Source of the DNA: Sphingobacterium oryzagri
GTDB lineage: Bacteria; Bacteroidota; Bacteroidia; Sphingobacteriales; Sphingobacteriaceae
DNA: 64,000 nt
Direction of reading: 5' to 3'
NCBI RefSeq assembly: GCF_028736175.1
Contig: NZ_CP117880.1
Coordinates: 2,542,001-2,606,000, forward strand
Numbering within the stretch: the first letter of the stretch is position 1; each line of letters starts with the position of its first letter. Shown here in pieces: positions 26,593 through 36,242 of the stretch. The position numbers and the translations under genes are program-made. A model generated the notes under the pieces. The model saw only the letters and a list, made by a program, of their open reading frames with translations. It had not been told where the DNA came from and did not search any database.

Positions 26593-27876
26593 CTAAATTA
26601 CCGGCAGCTTGTAGCCGTTGTGGTAGGATGCGACGAGGTATTGATTTGCGTCTTTCGCTGTAAAGTTTCGCTTTGCGGCATCCCAATAAAGTTTTTTACC
26701 CGTTCGGTGGGCAATATTACCCATTTGAGAGAAAATGGCGATATGCGCGCCCGCTTCAATTGGCGCATTGAGCAACGATTTGTCATTACGTTGTATAGCC
26801 GTTACAAAATTGACCATGTGTTTATCTAATCCGTTGTCACGAGATGGTTGAAACGCCACAGCTTCCATCCGTCCTTTTTCTGGTATAACTTCCCAACCTT
26901 CCCGATTCAGCACCAAGGTGCCGTTGTTACCGATAAAAGCGACGCCATGGTTTTTGCCGTAAGGTCCTAAGTCTATTCCATTGGCGTGTTCCCATTGAAT
27001 ATTAAAATCATCAAACTCAAACACGGTCGTTAGCGTGTCCGGCGTTTCGGCCGCATCATCTGGATAGGCAAATTTTCCACCGGCTGCCATGATAGATTTT
27101 GGATCAGAAACTTTCATACCCATAAGCGCATAATCTAACATATGCACACCCCAATCGGTCATTAACCCGCCGGCGTAATCCCAAAACCAGCGAAATTCGA
27201 AATGGAATCGATTCGGATTAAACGGGCGTTTTTTTGCTGGACCTAACCACCGATCATAATGCACACCTGTGGGTGCTGCGCCGTCAGGTTTGACCGGTAT
27301 GCTTTTCATCCAGCCCTGGTATGCCCATGCTTTTACCAATCTTATTTTGCCTAACTTTCCGCTATGTACAAAAGCTATCGCATCTTTAAAATGCTGCTGA
27401 CTGCGTTGCCACTGCCCTACCTGGACTATTTTATTGTATTTCTGCGCTGCTGCAACCATCAGCTCACACTCCCGGATGGAGTTACCGATTGGTTTTTCCA
27501 CGTATACATGTTTGCCTGCTTTTACGGCATCCACCATTTGCAGACAATGCCAGTGGTCTGGCGTACCGATAATCACGGCGTCAACCAAATCGGCCTTCAA
27601 CAGCTCGTTATGGTCAATAAATCGCTGAACATCAATTTTCTTTTCGGCCAATTCGGTTATGCGCTTATCTAAAATGCGTTCATCGACGTCGCAAAGGGCC
27701 GTGCACTTTACGTTAGGAAGTTTTAAAATAGCCGACAAATTAGACCAACCCATGCCGTTAACACCAATTAGGCCGACGCGTATCGGCTGATCGACTTTGG
27801 TAAAAGCTTGCGCTTTGAGCAACACACCCGAAGCTGCCAACACGGAGATTTGGCGAATAAAATCCTTTCTTTTCAT
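26593..27876 (-). CDS. Gfo/Idh/MocA family oxidoreductase, exported form
   Basis: A 427-residue dehydrogenase. It has an N-terminal MKRKDFIRQ plus hydrophobic segment resembling a Tat-like or Sec signal (a KR rather than RR pair). The nucleotide motif GLIGVNGMGWSNL, TPDHWHCLQ, the signature VYVEKPIGNS and the bacteroidetal RWFWDYAGGLMTDWGVHMLD follow. Such proteins are secreted or periplasmic sugar oxidoreductases in Bacteroidota. It lies 25 bp downstream of a close paralog and is probably co-transcribed with it. Confidence 0.9.
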   Translation of the reverse strand: MKRKDFIRQISVLAASGVLLKAQAFTKVDQPIRVGLIGVNGMGWSNLSAILKLPNVKCTALCDVDERILDKRITELAEKKIDVQRFIDHNELLKADLVDAVIIGTPDHWHCLQMVDAVKAGKHVYVEKPIGNSIRECELMVAAAQKYNKIVQVGQWQRSQQHFKDAIAFVHSGKLGKIRLVKAWAYQGWMKSIPVKPDGAAPTGVHYDRWLGPAKKRPFNPNRFHFEFRWFWDYAGGLMTDWGVHMLDYALMGMKVSDPKSIMAAGGKFAYPDDAAETPDTLTTVFEFDDFNIQWEHANGIDLGPYGKNHGVAFIGNNGTLVLNREGWEVIPEKGRMEAVAFQPSRDNGLDKHMVNFVTAIQRNDKSLLNAPIEAGAHIAIFSQMGNIAHRTGKKLYWDAAKRNFTAKDANQYLVASYHNGYKLPVI

Positions 27877-27901
27877 AGCGTTTTATGGTTTATTAATCAT
27901 G

Positions 27902-29128
27902 TTAGTATCCACCACTAGTAGGTAGCTTATATCCGTTATGGTATACGGCTTTTAAATAGTGATTAGCGTCTTTATTCACAAAACGCATCTTTTTATTATC
28001 CCACAAAAGTTTCTCGCCTGTTCGGTAAGCAATATTACCCATGTGTGATAATTTGGCGATGTGCGCGGCCTGCTCTACCGGCGCTTTGACCAGACTGTCG
28101 TCGCGCATGCGCACAGCTTCGATAAAGTTTAGCGCATGCAAATCCAAGCCTGAGTCAACACGGGCTTGCAAGGATACGGCTTCCATACGTCCTTGATCCG
28201 GCAACACTTCCCAACCGTTTCTATCCAACACCAGCGTTCCATTATCGCCGATAAATGCGATACCGTGCTCACGCTCGTATGGCCCGTTGCTAATACTGGT
28301 AGCATGTTCCCAGATGATGTTGAAACCATCAAATTCATAAATTGCCGTTAAAGTGTCAGGCGTGTCGCCCGCGTCGTCTGGATAAGCAAATTTTCCGCCG
28401 GTGGCCATGATCGACTTTGGCGTCGCAACCTGCATGCCTAGCAATGCGTAGTCTAAAAGATGTACGCCCCAGTCGGTCATTAAACCGCCTGCATAATCCC
28501 AATACCATCGAAAATCATAGTGAAATCGATTGGGATTAAAAACGTGCCTTTTTGCAGGACCTTGCCAGCGGAGATAATCTACGCCAGAGGGCACTTGCGC
28601 ATCCGGTTGAACTGGAACGCGTTTTTTCCAGCCTAAATAAGCCCAAGCTTTTACCGTTCTTATACGACCTAATTTCCCGGCATGTACAAACGCGATAGCG
28701 TCTTGAAAATGTCGCTGACTGCGTTGCCATTGTCCGACCTGAACAATACGTCCATACTGCTTTTTAGCATGCACCAATGCGTCGCACTCGGTGATGGAGT
28801 TTGCCAAGGGCTTTTCTACATATACGTCTTTGCCAGCTTTCATCGCGGCAATAGCCTGCAAGCAATGCCAATGGTCGGGTGTAGCGATCATCACCACATC
28901 CACTAAGTTTGAAGAAAGCAGGTCATTGTAATCATTAAATAATTCAACGGAAATATTCTTTTCTTGTAATTCTTGTTTTCGCTGTACCAGTACCCGATCG
29001 TCTATATCGCATAGCGCTGTACACGTTACACCATCGATCTTGAGCAGGGCTTGAAGGTTGTTCCATCCCATTCCTTTTACACCTATTGCTCCTACACGTA
29101 CAACGGAAGAATCTGTATTAAAAATCAT
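27902..29128 (-). CDS. Gfo/Idh/MocA family oxidoreductase, cytosolic-type paralog
   Basis: A 408-residue paralog of the next gene, sharing GxKGMGWNNL, TPDHWHCLQ, VYVEKPLANS, FRWYWDYAGGLMTDWGVH and the C-terminal SxxGNIAxRTGEKLLWD block. The difference is the start: it opens with MIFNTDSSVVRVGAIG, so there is no signal sequence and the Rossmann fold begins almost at once. Either this copy works in the cytosol or its signal was lost. It is the first gene of a two-gene unit. Confidence 0.9.
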   Translation of the reverse strand: MIFNTDSSVVRVGAIGVKGMGWNNLQALLKIDGVTCTALCDIDDRVLVQRKQELQEKNISVELFNDYNDLLSSNLVDVVMIATPDHWHCLQAIAAMKAGKDVYVEKPLANSITECDALVHAKKQYGRIVQVGQWQRSQRHFQDAIAFVHAGKLGRIRTVKAWAYLGWKKRVPVQPDAQVPSGVDYLRWQGPAKRHVFNPNRFHYDFRWYWDYAGGLMTDWGVHLLDYALLGMQVATPKSIMATGGKFAYPDDAGDTPDTLTAIYEFDGFNIIWEHATSISNGPYEREHGIAFIGDNGTLVLDRNGWEVLPDQGRMEAVSLQARVDSGLDLHALNFIEAVRMRDDSLVKAPVEQAAHIAKLSHMGNIAYRTGEKLLWDNKKMRFVNKDANHYLKAVYHNGYKLPTSGGY

Positions 29129-29269
29129 GCTGCTAAAGGTTTACAGTTTAGTCAGCTACAATATAGCTATTTTTTTGACATGGAAAAAGTAAAGCGAACG
29201 TCAATATCTGCTTTGTTACATGTCCCATCCACGGCATTTTTCGTAGCTTTATAATTTAATAATCGATGT

Positions 29270-29830
29270 ATGAAGCTTTTTATCAAAAACATGGTTTGTG
29301 AGCGCTGTAAAATGGCTATTAAGGTTGAATTAGAGCAAATTGGTCTCACGCCTACTGATATTCAGCTTGGTTCTGTCGAAATTCAGGAGTCGACGATCGA
29401 TTTGCAAAAAGATGCACTCGAAAAGAGGCTGCATGCGCTTGGCTTTGCGTTATTGAGCGACAAGAAAGCGCGTATCGCCGAACAAATAAAAGCCCAAATT
29501 ATCGAACTTATCCATCGGCATGACGATGCTGTACCGACTAACTTATCCAGCTATTTAGCGCAAACGTTGCAGCGGGAGTATACGAGTTTGAGTACTATTT
29601 TTAGCGAGACGGTTGGCAGCACGATTGAAAAGTATTTTATCAAACAAAAAATAGAGAAGGTAAAAGAGCTTTTAACTTACGACGAACTCAATCTCAACGA
29701 AATCGCGTTCAAACTGCATTACAGTAGCGTGGCGCATTTAAGCAATCAATTTAAAAAGATAACGGGCCTCTCGCCTTCTGCCTACAAAAAAATCGCCCAG
29801 ATATCGCGCACCGAGCTTGACAAACTTTAG
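29270..29830 (+). CDS. AraC-type regulator with N-terminal HMA-like CxxC domain
   Basis: A 186-residue protein. Residues 1-65 look like a small ferredoxin-like HMA fold with Cys10 and Cys13 (KNMVCERCKMAIKVEL) and a final LHALGFALL strand. Residues 85-186 are an AraC-type DNA-binding domain with two helix-turn-helix motifs (LNLNEIAFKLHYSSVAHLSNQFKKITG in outline). In Bacteroidota such proteins usually lie beside copper ATPases, as here, so it is probably a metal-responsive regulator in which Cu(I) binds the CxxC. It has no signal or membrane segment. Confidence 0.82.
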   Translation: MKLFIKNMVCERCKMAIKVELEQIGLTPTDIQLGSVEIQESTIDLQKDALEKRLHALGFALLSDKKARIAEQIKAQIIELIHRHDDAVPTNLSSYLAQTLQREYTSLSTIFSETVGSTIEKYFIKQKIEKVKELLTYDELNLNEIAFKLHYSSVAHLSNQFKKITGLSPSAYKKIAQISRTELDKL

Positions 29831-29960
29831 CCTCCATCGTCTATGATTTACATTTGGCGTTCCTGGCTGAAACAGCTATCCTTTTAAATTTTACAAATTC
29901 TTTCTATAATTATGTAACCATAAACTTCCGCCTGATGCTGATATTTGTTTATCTATAAAA

Positions 29961-30626
29961 ATGCGTATGGCAACAACGGAGGAATTGCAAATATTAGCAG
30001 CGCAGTTAGCTTGTCCAACCGGAGATCAAGGATATAGTATCGGTAAGATGATGGACGAAACGAATATTGGCATGACACGACATTGCATGCAGGCGCTTGA
30101 GTTGCATCTACACAAAAATGTATTAGAAATTGGTCATGGTAATGCCGGTCATGTTTCCGCGCTACTTGCCAAACATCCGCATATCTGCTATACCGGATTA
30201 GAGCTTTCTACGTGCATGTGGCGCGAAGCGATACAAAACAATCAACAAGCGGTTGATGAGGGAGCAGCACATTTTGTACATTATGATGGTCATGATGTGC
30301 CTTTTCGCGTACGGCGATTTGATTGCATCTTTTCGGTAAATACACTCTATTTTTGGACGGAACCGCGCATATTTCTTGAAAAATTAGGCCAGCTTTTAAC
30401 GAAGCACGGAAAAATAGCCCTTTGTTTTGCGGATGCAAGTTTTATGCGGCAGCTACCTTTCACTGCATTTGGATTCCAGCTTTATGGTTTGCATGATGTT
30501 TTAGCGCTAGCAAATCCCAAGACTTTTAAACATTGCTGCACAATGCCGGATAAAGAACAGGTAAAGAATAAACTTGGTGCCGTCGTCGAACGGAAGTTTT
30601 ACACCGTTATTTGGGAAAAAATATAA
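29961..30626 (+). CDS. class I SAM-dependent methyltransferase
   Basis: A 221-residue methyltransferase. SAM motif I is VLEIGHGNAGHVS, the acidic end of strand 2 is in YTGLELS, and FDCIFSVNTLYFWTEP corresponds to motif IV. The substrate is unknown. The gene lies 9 bp ahead of the copper ATPase and 130 bp behind the regulator, so it belongs to the same unit. A TACATTTG box at 29849-29856 lies in the gap without a good -33 partner. Confidence 0.85.
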   Translation: MRMATTEELQILAAQLACPTGDQGYSIGKMMDETNIGMTRHCMQALELHLHKNVLEIGHGNAGHVSALLAKHPHICYTGLELSTCMWREAIQNNQQAVDEGAAHFVHYDGHDVPFRVRRFDCIFSVNTLYFWTEPRIFLEKLGQLLTKHGKIALCFADASFMRQLPFTAFGFQLYGLHDVLALANPKTFKHCCTMPDKEQVKNKLGAVVERKFYTVIWEKI

Positions 30627-30635
30627 TCAAGAATC

Positions 30636-33275
30636 ATGATAAAAACACAATATAAGCTATTAGGAATGACCTGTAGCGGCTGTAAGGCAACGGTAGAGCG
30701 CAAATTGAACGAGCTGGAGGGTGTGCATGCGGTGGTCAACCTGGAGCAAGGCTTAGTCGATATTGAAACAGAAGAAGCCTACGGTTTGCCAGATTATCAA
30801 AAAAAGCTATCCGATGGCGGCCACTACGAAATTGTAGAAAAAGAATCGACAAAACAAGCGCAGGCATTTACCATCGCAGATTCCCCTAGTCACGCGTATC
30901 TATGCCCGATGTTTTGCGAAGGAGAAGGCAAAACATATGGAGAAAAAGGCAGGTGCCCTGTTTGCCAGATGTTTTTAGTGCCAATAGAATCTATTGCAGA
31001 GCGCCGTGATACGATGACTACCGCAAAGCCAGATCATACGAAAGCAGGCAAATATTACTGCCCGATGATGTGTGAAGGAGATAAAGTATACGACGCGTTT
31101 GGATCTTGTCCGGTATGCGGCATGAATCTCGAAAAAATTCCGGCATTGACGTTATCGGTAACATACAGCTGTCCGATGCATCCGGAAGTGCAACAAGATC
31201 ATCCGGGCAATTGCGCTATCTGCGGGATGGATTTGCTGGCAAATCAAGTTGATGAAAAACCAGACGCCGGATATCTGCAATTGGTTCGGAAATTTTGGTT
31301 AAGTGTAGGTTTTACTTTGCCCGTATGTGTGCTCGCCATGGGCGACATGTTGCCTGGCGCACCGATAAGCCGCTTTATATCGCCTGCCACCAATAGCTGG
31401 ATACAATTTGCCTTCACACTGCCGGTCGTGTTTTACAGCTGTTGGATGTTTTTCCAACGCGCATGGACCTCATTTAAAACCTGGAAATTAAACATGTTCA
31501 GCCTGATTGGTTTAGGTGCCGGCGCTGCTTTTTTGTACAGCCTGATCGTGTTGCTTTTTCCGCAGCTGCTGCCAGCGGAGTTAAAAGGGCATCATGGGCA
31601 AGTGGCGCTCTATTTTGAATCCGTATGTGTTATCTTAACCTTGGTGCTTCTCGGGCAACTTATGGAGGCTCGCGCACACGCTAAAACGAACACCGCAATC
31701 AAAGAACTTATCAGACTGTCCCCTGCAGAAGCCATACGCGTGATCGGTAAAGAGGAAACCAAAATTCCGGTTTCGGCGATTCAGATCAATGACATCTTGC
31801 GCGTTCGTCCCGGTGATAAAATACCTATTGATGGCGAGATTTTGGAAGGCCATTCCAGCGTTGATGAATCGATGATCACGGGAGAACCCTTGCCTGCGGA
31901 GAAAAATGCCGGCGATCCGGTTATCGGCGGCACCATCAACGGAGATCATACATTTTTAATGAAAGCCAGTCATATTGGTAACGATACATTGCTGGCGCAG
32001 ATCATTCAGTTGGTTAATGATGCCAGCCGCAGCCAGGCGCCTATACAAAAGTTGACTGATAAGGTTTCCAGCATTTTCGTCCCTGTTGTGATCTTGATTG
32101 CTTTAGCGACGTTCATCGCCTGGTATAGCAGTGGTGCAGATCATCGTTTGGCTTTTGCGTTTACCAATATGTTGGCGGTGCTTATTGTCGCTTGTCCGTG
32201 TGCACTTGGGCTTGCGACGCCCATGTCGGTCATGGTAGCGATCGGTAAAGGTGCAAAAAATGGTATTTTGATCAAAAATGCAGAAGCGTTAGAACGATTG
32301 CAAAAAGTCGATACGCTGATTGTTGACAAAACGGGTACGCTAACCACCGGCAAACCCATTGTGGTCGCCGTTCATGTTGCTTTACCGGATAAATTTAAGA
32401 CTGACGATATTGTTCAGATTGCAGCATCGGTTAATAAAAGCAGCGCTCATCCGCTAGCGCAGGCCATTGTACAACAAGCGAAAGATAAAGGTATTCATTT
32501 GCTGGATGTCACCGCATTTGAGAATCTATCGGGCAAGGGTGTTTCTGGCAATATCTTTCATATGGCGGTTTTGCTAGGCAATCAAAAACTGATGGAAGAA
32601 AATCAGATCGGTATTGCAGCGGCGGCAATCGAAGAAATTACACAAGCCCAACGAGAAGGAAGCAGTGTTTCACTATTAGCTATCGATCGGCAGTATGTTG
32701 GCTGGCTGGCTATTAAAGATGAATTGAAGCAAACTTCGATAGCGGCAATTCGCCATATTCAGGAACAGGGTATTGCTGTACATATGTTTACAGGCGACAA
32801 TACGCATACTGCTGCGACCGTGGCCCAAAAAATCGGTATCGACAATTACAAGGCGGCTATGCTGCCCGCAGATAAACTAAACGGTATAAAAGAATTACAG
32901 CAAGCCGGAAAAACAGTTGCAATGGCTGGCGATGGTATTAATGATGCGCCAGCATTGACGCGAGCCGATGTCGGTATTGCTATGGGTACAGGTACAGATA
33001 TCGCTATTCAAAGTGCAGAACTCACGTTGGTTAAAGGCGATTTGAAAGCGGTAAACAAGGCGATCAGACTAAGTCATCAGATGATGCGCAATATCAAACA
33101 AAATCTTGCTTTTGCATTTTTGTATAACGTGATTGGCATACCGATCGCTGCAGGTTTGCTCTATCCTGCTTTTGGCATATTGCTCTCGCCTATGCTTGCT
33201 GCTGCAGCCATGAGTTTAAGTTCGGTTTCTGTTATTCTGAATGCACAAAGGTTAAATTACAGCTCCTTAGATTAG
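30636..33275 (+). CDS. copA: copper-translocating P1B-type ATPase
   Basis: An 879-residue Cu+ export ATPase. An N-terminal HMA domain has the metal motif MTCSGC (Cys12, Cys15). Three Cys-rich heavy-metal-binding domains follow at about 88-117, 140-167 and 177-203 (CPMFCEGEG ... [14 protein letters not shown] ... CPVCGM; CPMHPEV ... CAICGMDL). The core has TGE (415-417), CPC in helix 6 (520-522), phospho-Asp564 in DKTGT and HP (605-606). These identify it as a P1B-1 pump in the inner membrane that exports Cu(I). The last helix retains MSLSSVSV typical of copper pumps. Confidence 0.95.
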   Translation: MIKTQYKLLGMTCSGCKATVERKLNELEGVHAVVNLEQGLVDIETEEAYGLPDYQKKLSDGGHYEIVEKESTKQAQAFTIADSPSHAYLCPMFCEGEGKTYGEKGRCPVCQMFLVPIESIAERRDTMTTAKPDHTKAGKYYCPMMCEGDKVYDAFGSCPVCGMNLEKIPALTLSVTYSCPMHPEVQQDHPGNCAICGMDLLANQVDEKPDAGYLQLVRKFWLSVGFTLPVCVLAMGDMLPGAPISRFISPATNSWIQFAFTLPVVFYSCWMFFQRAWTSFKTWKLNMFSLIGLGAGAAFLYSLIVLLFPQLLPAELKGHHGQVALYFESVCVILTLVLLGQLMEARAHAKTNTAIKELIRLSPAEAIRVIGKEETKIPVSAIQINDILRVRPGDKIPIDGEILEGHSSVDESMITGEPLPAEKNAGDPVIGGTINGDHTFLMKASHIGNDTLLAQIIQLVNDASRSQAPIQKLTDKVSSIFVPVVILIALATFIAWYSSGADHRLAFAFTNMLAVLIVACPCALGLATPMSVMVAIGKGAKNGILIKNAEALERLQKVDTLIVDKTGTLTTGKPIVVAVHVALPDKFKTDDIVQIAASVNKSSAHPLAQAIVQQAKDKGIHLLDVTAFENLSGKGVSGNIFHMAVLLGNQKLMEENQIGIAAAAIEEITQAQREGSSVSLLAIDRQYVGWLAIKDELKQTSIAAIRHIQEQGIAVHMFTGDNTHTAATVAQKIGIDNYKAAMLPADKLNGIKELQQAGKTVAMAGDGINDAPALTRADVGIAMGTGTDIAIQSAELTLVKGDLKAVNKAIRLSHQMMRNIKQNLAFAFLYNVIGIPIAAGLLYPAFGILLSPMLAAAAMSLSSVSVILNAQRLNYSSLD

Positions 33276-33320
33276 TTACATGGGAGGCATTGCCCAATTT
33301 TGTGATGCCCCCCATGCATA

Positions 33321-35870
33321 TTACGAATCAAATTTCTGTTCAATAAATAGTTGTAGTTGGTGATTCACCTCCGACCAGTGGTTGAGCAACAATTCCGCTT
33401 CCTTAAAACCGTCACCAGCGTCGAGCAACAGCGTTTCTAGCGGTTTCACAGGGGTGACTTCTTTGACATGCATTTGCGCAAAACGAGACGACAACTTATG
33501 GATTAGTTCGCCAAGTGCTACGGGTTTGTTTTCGGCGAGGTACGTCATGCCCTGCTTTAAGAGCTCGTCGTTTCCAACGTGCATCTCCACGAGCAATTCG
33601 TGCAACATCGTTTCGTCGCCCATGGTAAACATCGCCAATTCCTTCATATCAAATAGTTGTTCTTCCACCGGCTTTTTTTCTACCTCCTCGCCGTCGATCA
33701 CTAATGGAATTTCCAGCACGTCGGCCAGCGTCTTGAGCAACTTTTCCTTTAATACTGGTTTGGAGATATAAGCGTCAAATTTGGCCAGGTCTTCGCGATC
33801 TTTTTGCTCTAGAAGCACATTTGCTGTCGATGCGACCATTTTTTTCGGTCGGTGGCCGCTTTCCTCCAGTGTTAACAGTAATTCATAACCGGTCATTCCG
33901 GGCATTTTGATATCGGTAATCACCAGGTCGTATTTTTCAGCTGAAGAAGACTGCAAATGGGTTACTGCTGCATGTGGGTCGCCCAGCAGTACTACATCTG
34001 CACCATAATCTGTCAAAATCATTTTATACAGCTTATTGATCAGTGGGTCGTCATCGAGACAACAGATGGTCTTTCCGCGAAAAAGCTGCTTAGAAATGGA
34101 CTCGGTAGATTTGCGAATAACGCGCTTATCGGACCTTTCCAACGGCAAAAACACCGTAAATGCAGATCCCTCCCCAATTTTACTTTTCACCGAAATATTA
34201 CCGCCCAATTGTTGCACAATTTTCCGCACCAAGCCTAAGCCTAAGCCAATTCCCTGTGCTTTATTTTTATAAGTACCTATCTGCTGATAATTTTCAAATA
34301 TCCGATCGGTATTTGCTGCCTGTATACCGATTCCCGAATCGATCACTGTTAGATTTACCTCGTATTGATCGCCTTTTTCTATTATAGACGCTTTCAGACC
34401 AACGAAACCTGCAAAGGTAAATTTCAAAGCATTGTGGATCAGGTTGTACAATACCTGCTGCATACGATAAGCATCTGTGCTAACGTATATAGGTTCTTGC
34501 GGCAGTTCAAATCTGGGCTCAAATCCGGCATCGACAATCATCTGTACCGTATTATCGCGTACCTGCTGGAGCAGATCGGTTAAGTCAACCGGCTCGACTT
34601 TTACTTCGATGATGCCTGATTCAATTTTGGCGGTATCCAGAATTTCATTGGCCACATTCAGCAGGTGTCTCGACGACGACTTAATAGACTGTGACTTCGG
34701 ATCATCCTCATCAAGTAACTCTGCATAACCGATGATGGAGGTCAACGGCGTGCGCAATTCATGGCTCATCGTTGTTAAAAATTCCTGTTTAGCAACGGCT
34801 TCGCGTCGTGCCTTTTCTTCATTGTCCAAAATCTGCAGTTGGTATTTTTTATTCTTATTGATGTCTTTACTAACCAGGTAGACCAGCAAAAGGCTTAGTA
34901 TAGCAAAAAAGCCAATTACCCAAAGAATAATGTGTTGAAACCGCTCAGAAAACACCAAAATCCGTTTGGCATGTTGCATGGACTGTTGGGTATCTTTAAA
35001 TCGTAGCTCGTTGATGAACTGTTCCACATCCGCTGTGATACGGGCGCTCTTTTGGTACAATTTGATCTCATTCTCCTTGACTTTTTCCAAAAGTTCGAGT
35101 TCATTGTTGTAATAATTGGAAAAAGCCTGCTTTATTACGCCGGATAATTGACTGTCATCTAGCAATTCCTCCGTGCTGCTCGGTGCGACGATGGTGTCTG
35201 AGGAAGTATGCAATATTGTATCGGTAACCGTTTTGTACGATCGCACGACTTTCGTGGTCGATTCTACAGGTTTCGCCTTGGAGAAAAGCCTTCGGAGGAA
35301 ACTTTGTTTTTCTTTACCCGACTGCTCAGTGTAGAAGAAAACGCTGTCAGGAATATTTCTGTTCCTGACTTCCATAGATATTTTCTTCACGATATTCAGC
35401 GAGTCTTTCCTGCTGAAATTATCCATCTTTGCCAGTAGTTCCTGCTCCAACCCGTCATAAACCTCCTGCTGCTTTTGCTGCTGCGCCACTTTTATACCTT
35501 GAAATTCGGCTTTTATCCGTTCTAAAACCTTCGGAATGGTGTCTAGCTGCTGTAATTCAGCTGGGCTTATCTCTTTCCCATAGGTAGATCGCAGCTTGAC
35601 AATGTCATCGCGTATAGAATCAATCAATCCAACCTGCATATTATCCAATGATTGGCTGTGACTAAGTCCTTGCGAAAGGAAACTGCCATTTAGCTGATGC
35701 AGATCAGCTGTAATCTCGCGAAAAAGCGTCCACTTTTTATTAGGCGACGAAAGCTGCTCTATGCGGCTGGTCAGTTCGAACAGATTGGTGATCGAATAAT
35801 AGCCTATACCTCCGATACATAGCGCGGACAGCAGGAGAATAAAGAATATTTTGCCTTTTAGTGCGTTCAA
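33321..35870 (-). CDS. hybrid histidine kinase with receiver and HPt domain
   Basis: An 849-residue sensor. TM1 is at about 8-28, a large extracytoplasmic helical region at 30-310 is rich in Gln/Glu, and TM2 is at about 312-334. Then come HisKA (His370 in TTMSHELRTP), HATPase (N box about 480, DSGIGIQ, GLGLGL), a receiver (Asp653 in VITDIKMPGMTG) and a C-terminal HPt (His791 in ELIHKLSSRF). It starts with TTG at 35870, since no ATG fits, and lies 4 bp behind the preceding receiver, so it is coupled. It is the last gene of a four-gene operon with an ATP-grasp-like enzyme. Confidence 0.92.
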   Translation of the reverse strand: MNALKGKIFFILLLSALCIGGIGYYSITNLFELTSRIEQLSSPNKKWTLFREITADLHQLNGSFLSQGLSHSQSLDNMQVGLIDSIRDDIVKLRSTYGKEISPAELQQLDTIPKVLERIKAEFQGIKVAQQQKQQEVYDGLEQELLAKMDNFSRKDSLNIVKKISMEVRNRNIPDSVFFYTEQSGKEKQSFLRRLFSKAKPVESTTKVVRSYKTVTDTILHTSSDTIVAPSSTEELLDDSQLSGVIKQAFSNYYNNELELLEKVKENEIKLYQKSARITADVEQFINELRFKDTQQSMQHAKRILVFSERFQHIILWVIGFFAILSLLLVYLVSKDINKNKKYQLQILDNEEKARREAVAKQEFLTTMSHELRTPLTSIIGYAELLDEDDPKSQSIKSSSRHLLNVANEILDTAKIESGIIEVKVEPVDLTDLLQQVRDNTVQMIVDAGFEPRFELPQEPIYVSTDAYRMQQVLYNLIHNALKFTFAGFVGLKASIIEKGDQYEVNLTVIDSGIGIQAANTDRIFENYQQIGTYKNKAQGIGLGLGLVRKIVQQLGGNISVKSKIGEGSAFTVFLPLERSDKRVIRKSTESISKQLFRGKTICCLDDDPLINKLYKMILTDYGADVVLLGDPHAAVTHLQSSSAEKYDLVITDIKMPGMTGYELLLTLEESGHRPKKMVASTANVLLEQKDREDLAKFDAYISKPVLKEKLLKTLADVLEIPLVIDGEEVEKKPVEEQLFDMKELAMFTMGDETMLHELLVEMHVGNDELLKQGMTYLAENKPVALGELIHKLSSRFAQMHVKEVTPVKPLETLLLDAGDGFKEAELLLNHWSEVNHQLQLFIEQKFDS

Positions 35871-35874
35871 AAAA

Positions 35875-36228
35875 TTACGTAATTTGTTGGACCAATTTTA
35901 AAAGCTCAGGGGGATTTAATGGCTTATTCAGAAAAGCAGACACCCCCAATGCAAACGCTTCGTTCTTGAGCTCTTCATCAATCGTTCTGCTCATCATAAT
36001 AATTTTGGTATCCGCCTGTTGTGTTTTTATCCACTTCACCAAGTCGATACCATTAGTATCGGGTAAGCGATAATCTACCAAAACCAAATCAAAACTGCGC
36101 TGCTGTAACTGTTCTTTGGCGGCATGACCATCCGTAGCTTCAACAGCTTTGTAGCCATTTTTGTTCAGGTAGTTACTCACCAATTTGCAGAACATAAAAT
36201 CATCCTCTATTACCAATATACTTTCCAT
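35875..36228 (-). CDS. single-domain response regulator (REC)
   Basis: A 117-residue stand-alone receiver: IEDD (acid pocket), acceptor Asp in LVLVDYRLPDTNG and Lys in LNKPL. It has no output domain. The start is ATG 36228 (MESILVIEDD) or 36237. It sits between the ATP-grasp-like gene and the hybrid kinase with spacings of at most 15 bp, so it is likely a relay partner of that kinase. Confidence 0.9.
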   Translation of the reverse strand: MESILVIEDDFMFCKLVSNYLNKNGYKAVEATDGHAAKEQLQQRSFDLVLVDYRLPDTNGIDLVKWIKTQQADTKIIMMSRTIDEELKNEAFALGVSAFLNKPLNPPELLKLVQQIT

Positions 36229-36242
36229 AACTATCATGTATT

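Noticed and set aside
29849..29856. TACATTTG box between the AraC-type regulator and the methyltransferase
   Set aside because: The nearest TTG is 29 bp upstream, too far for the consensus spacing.
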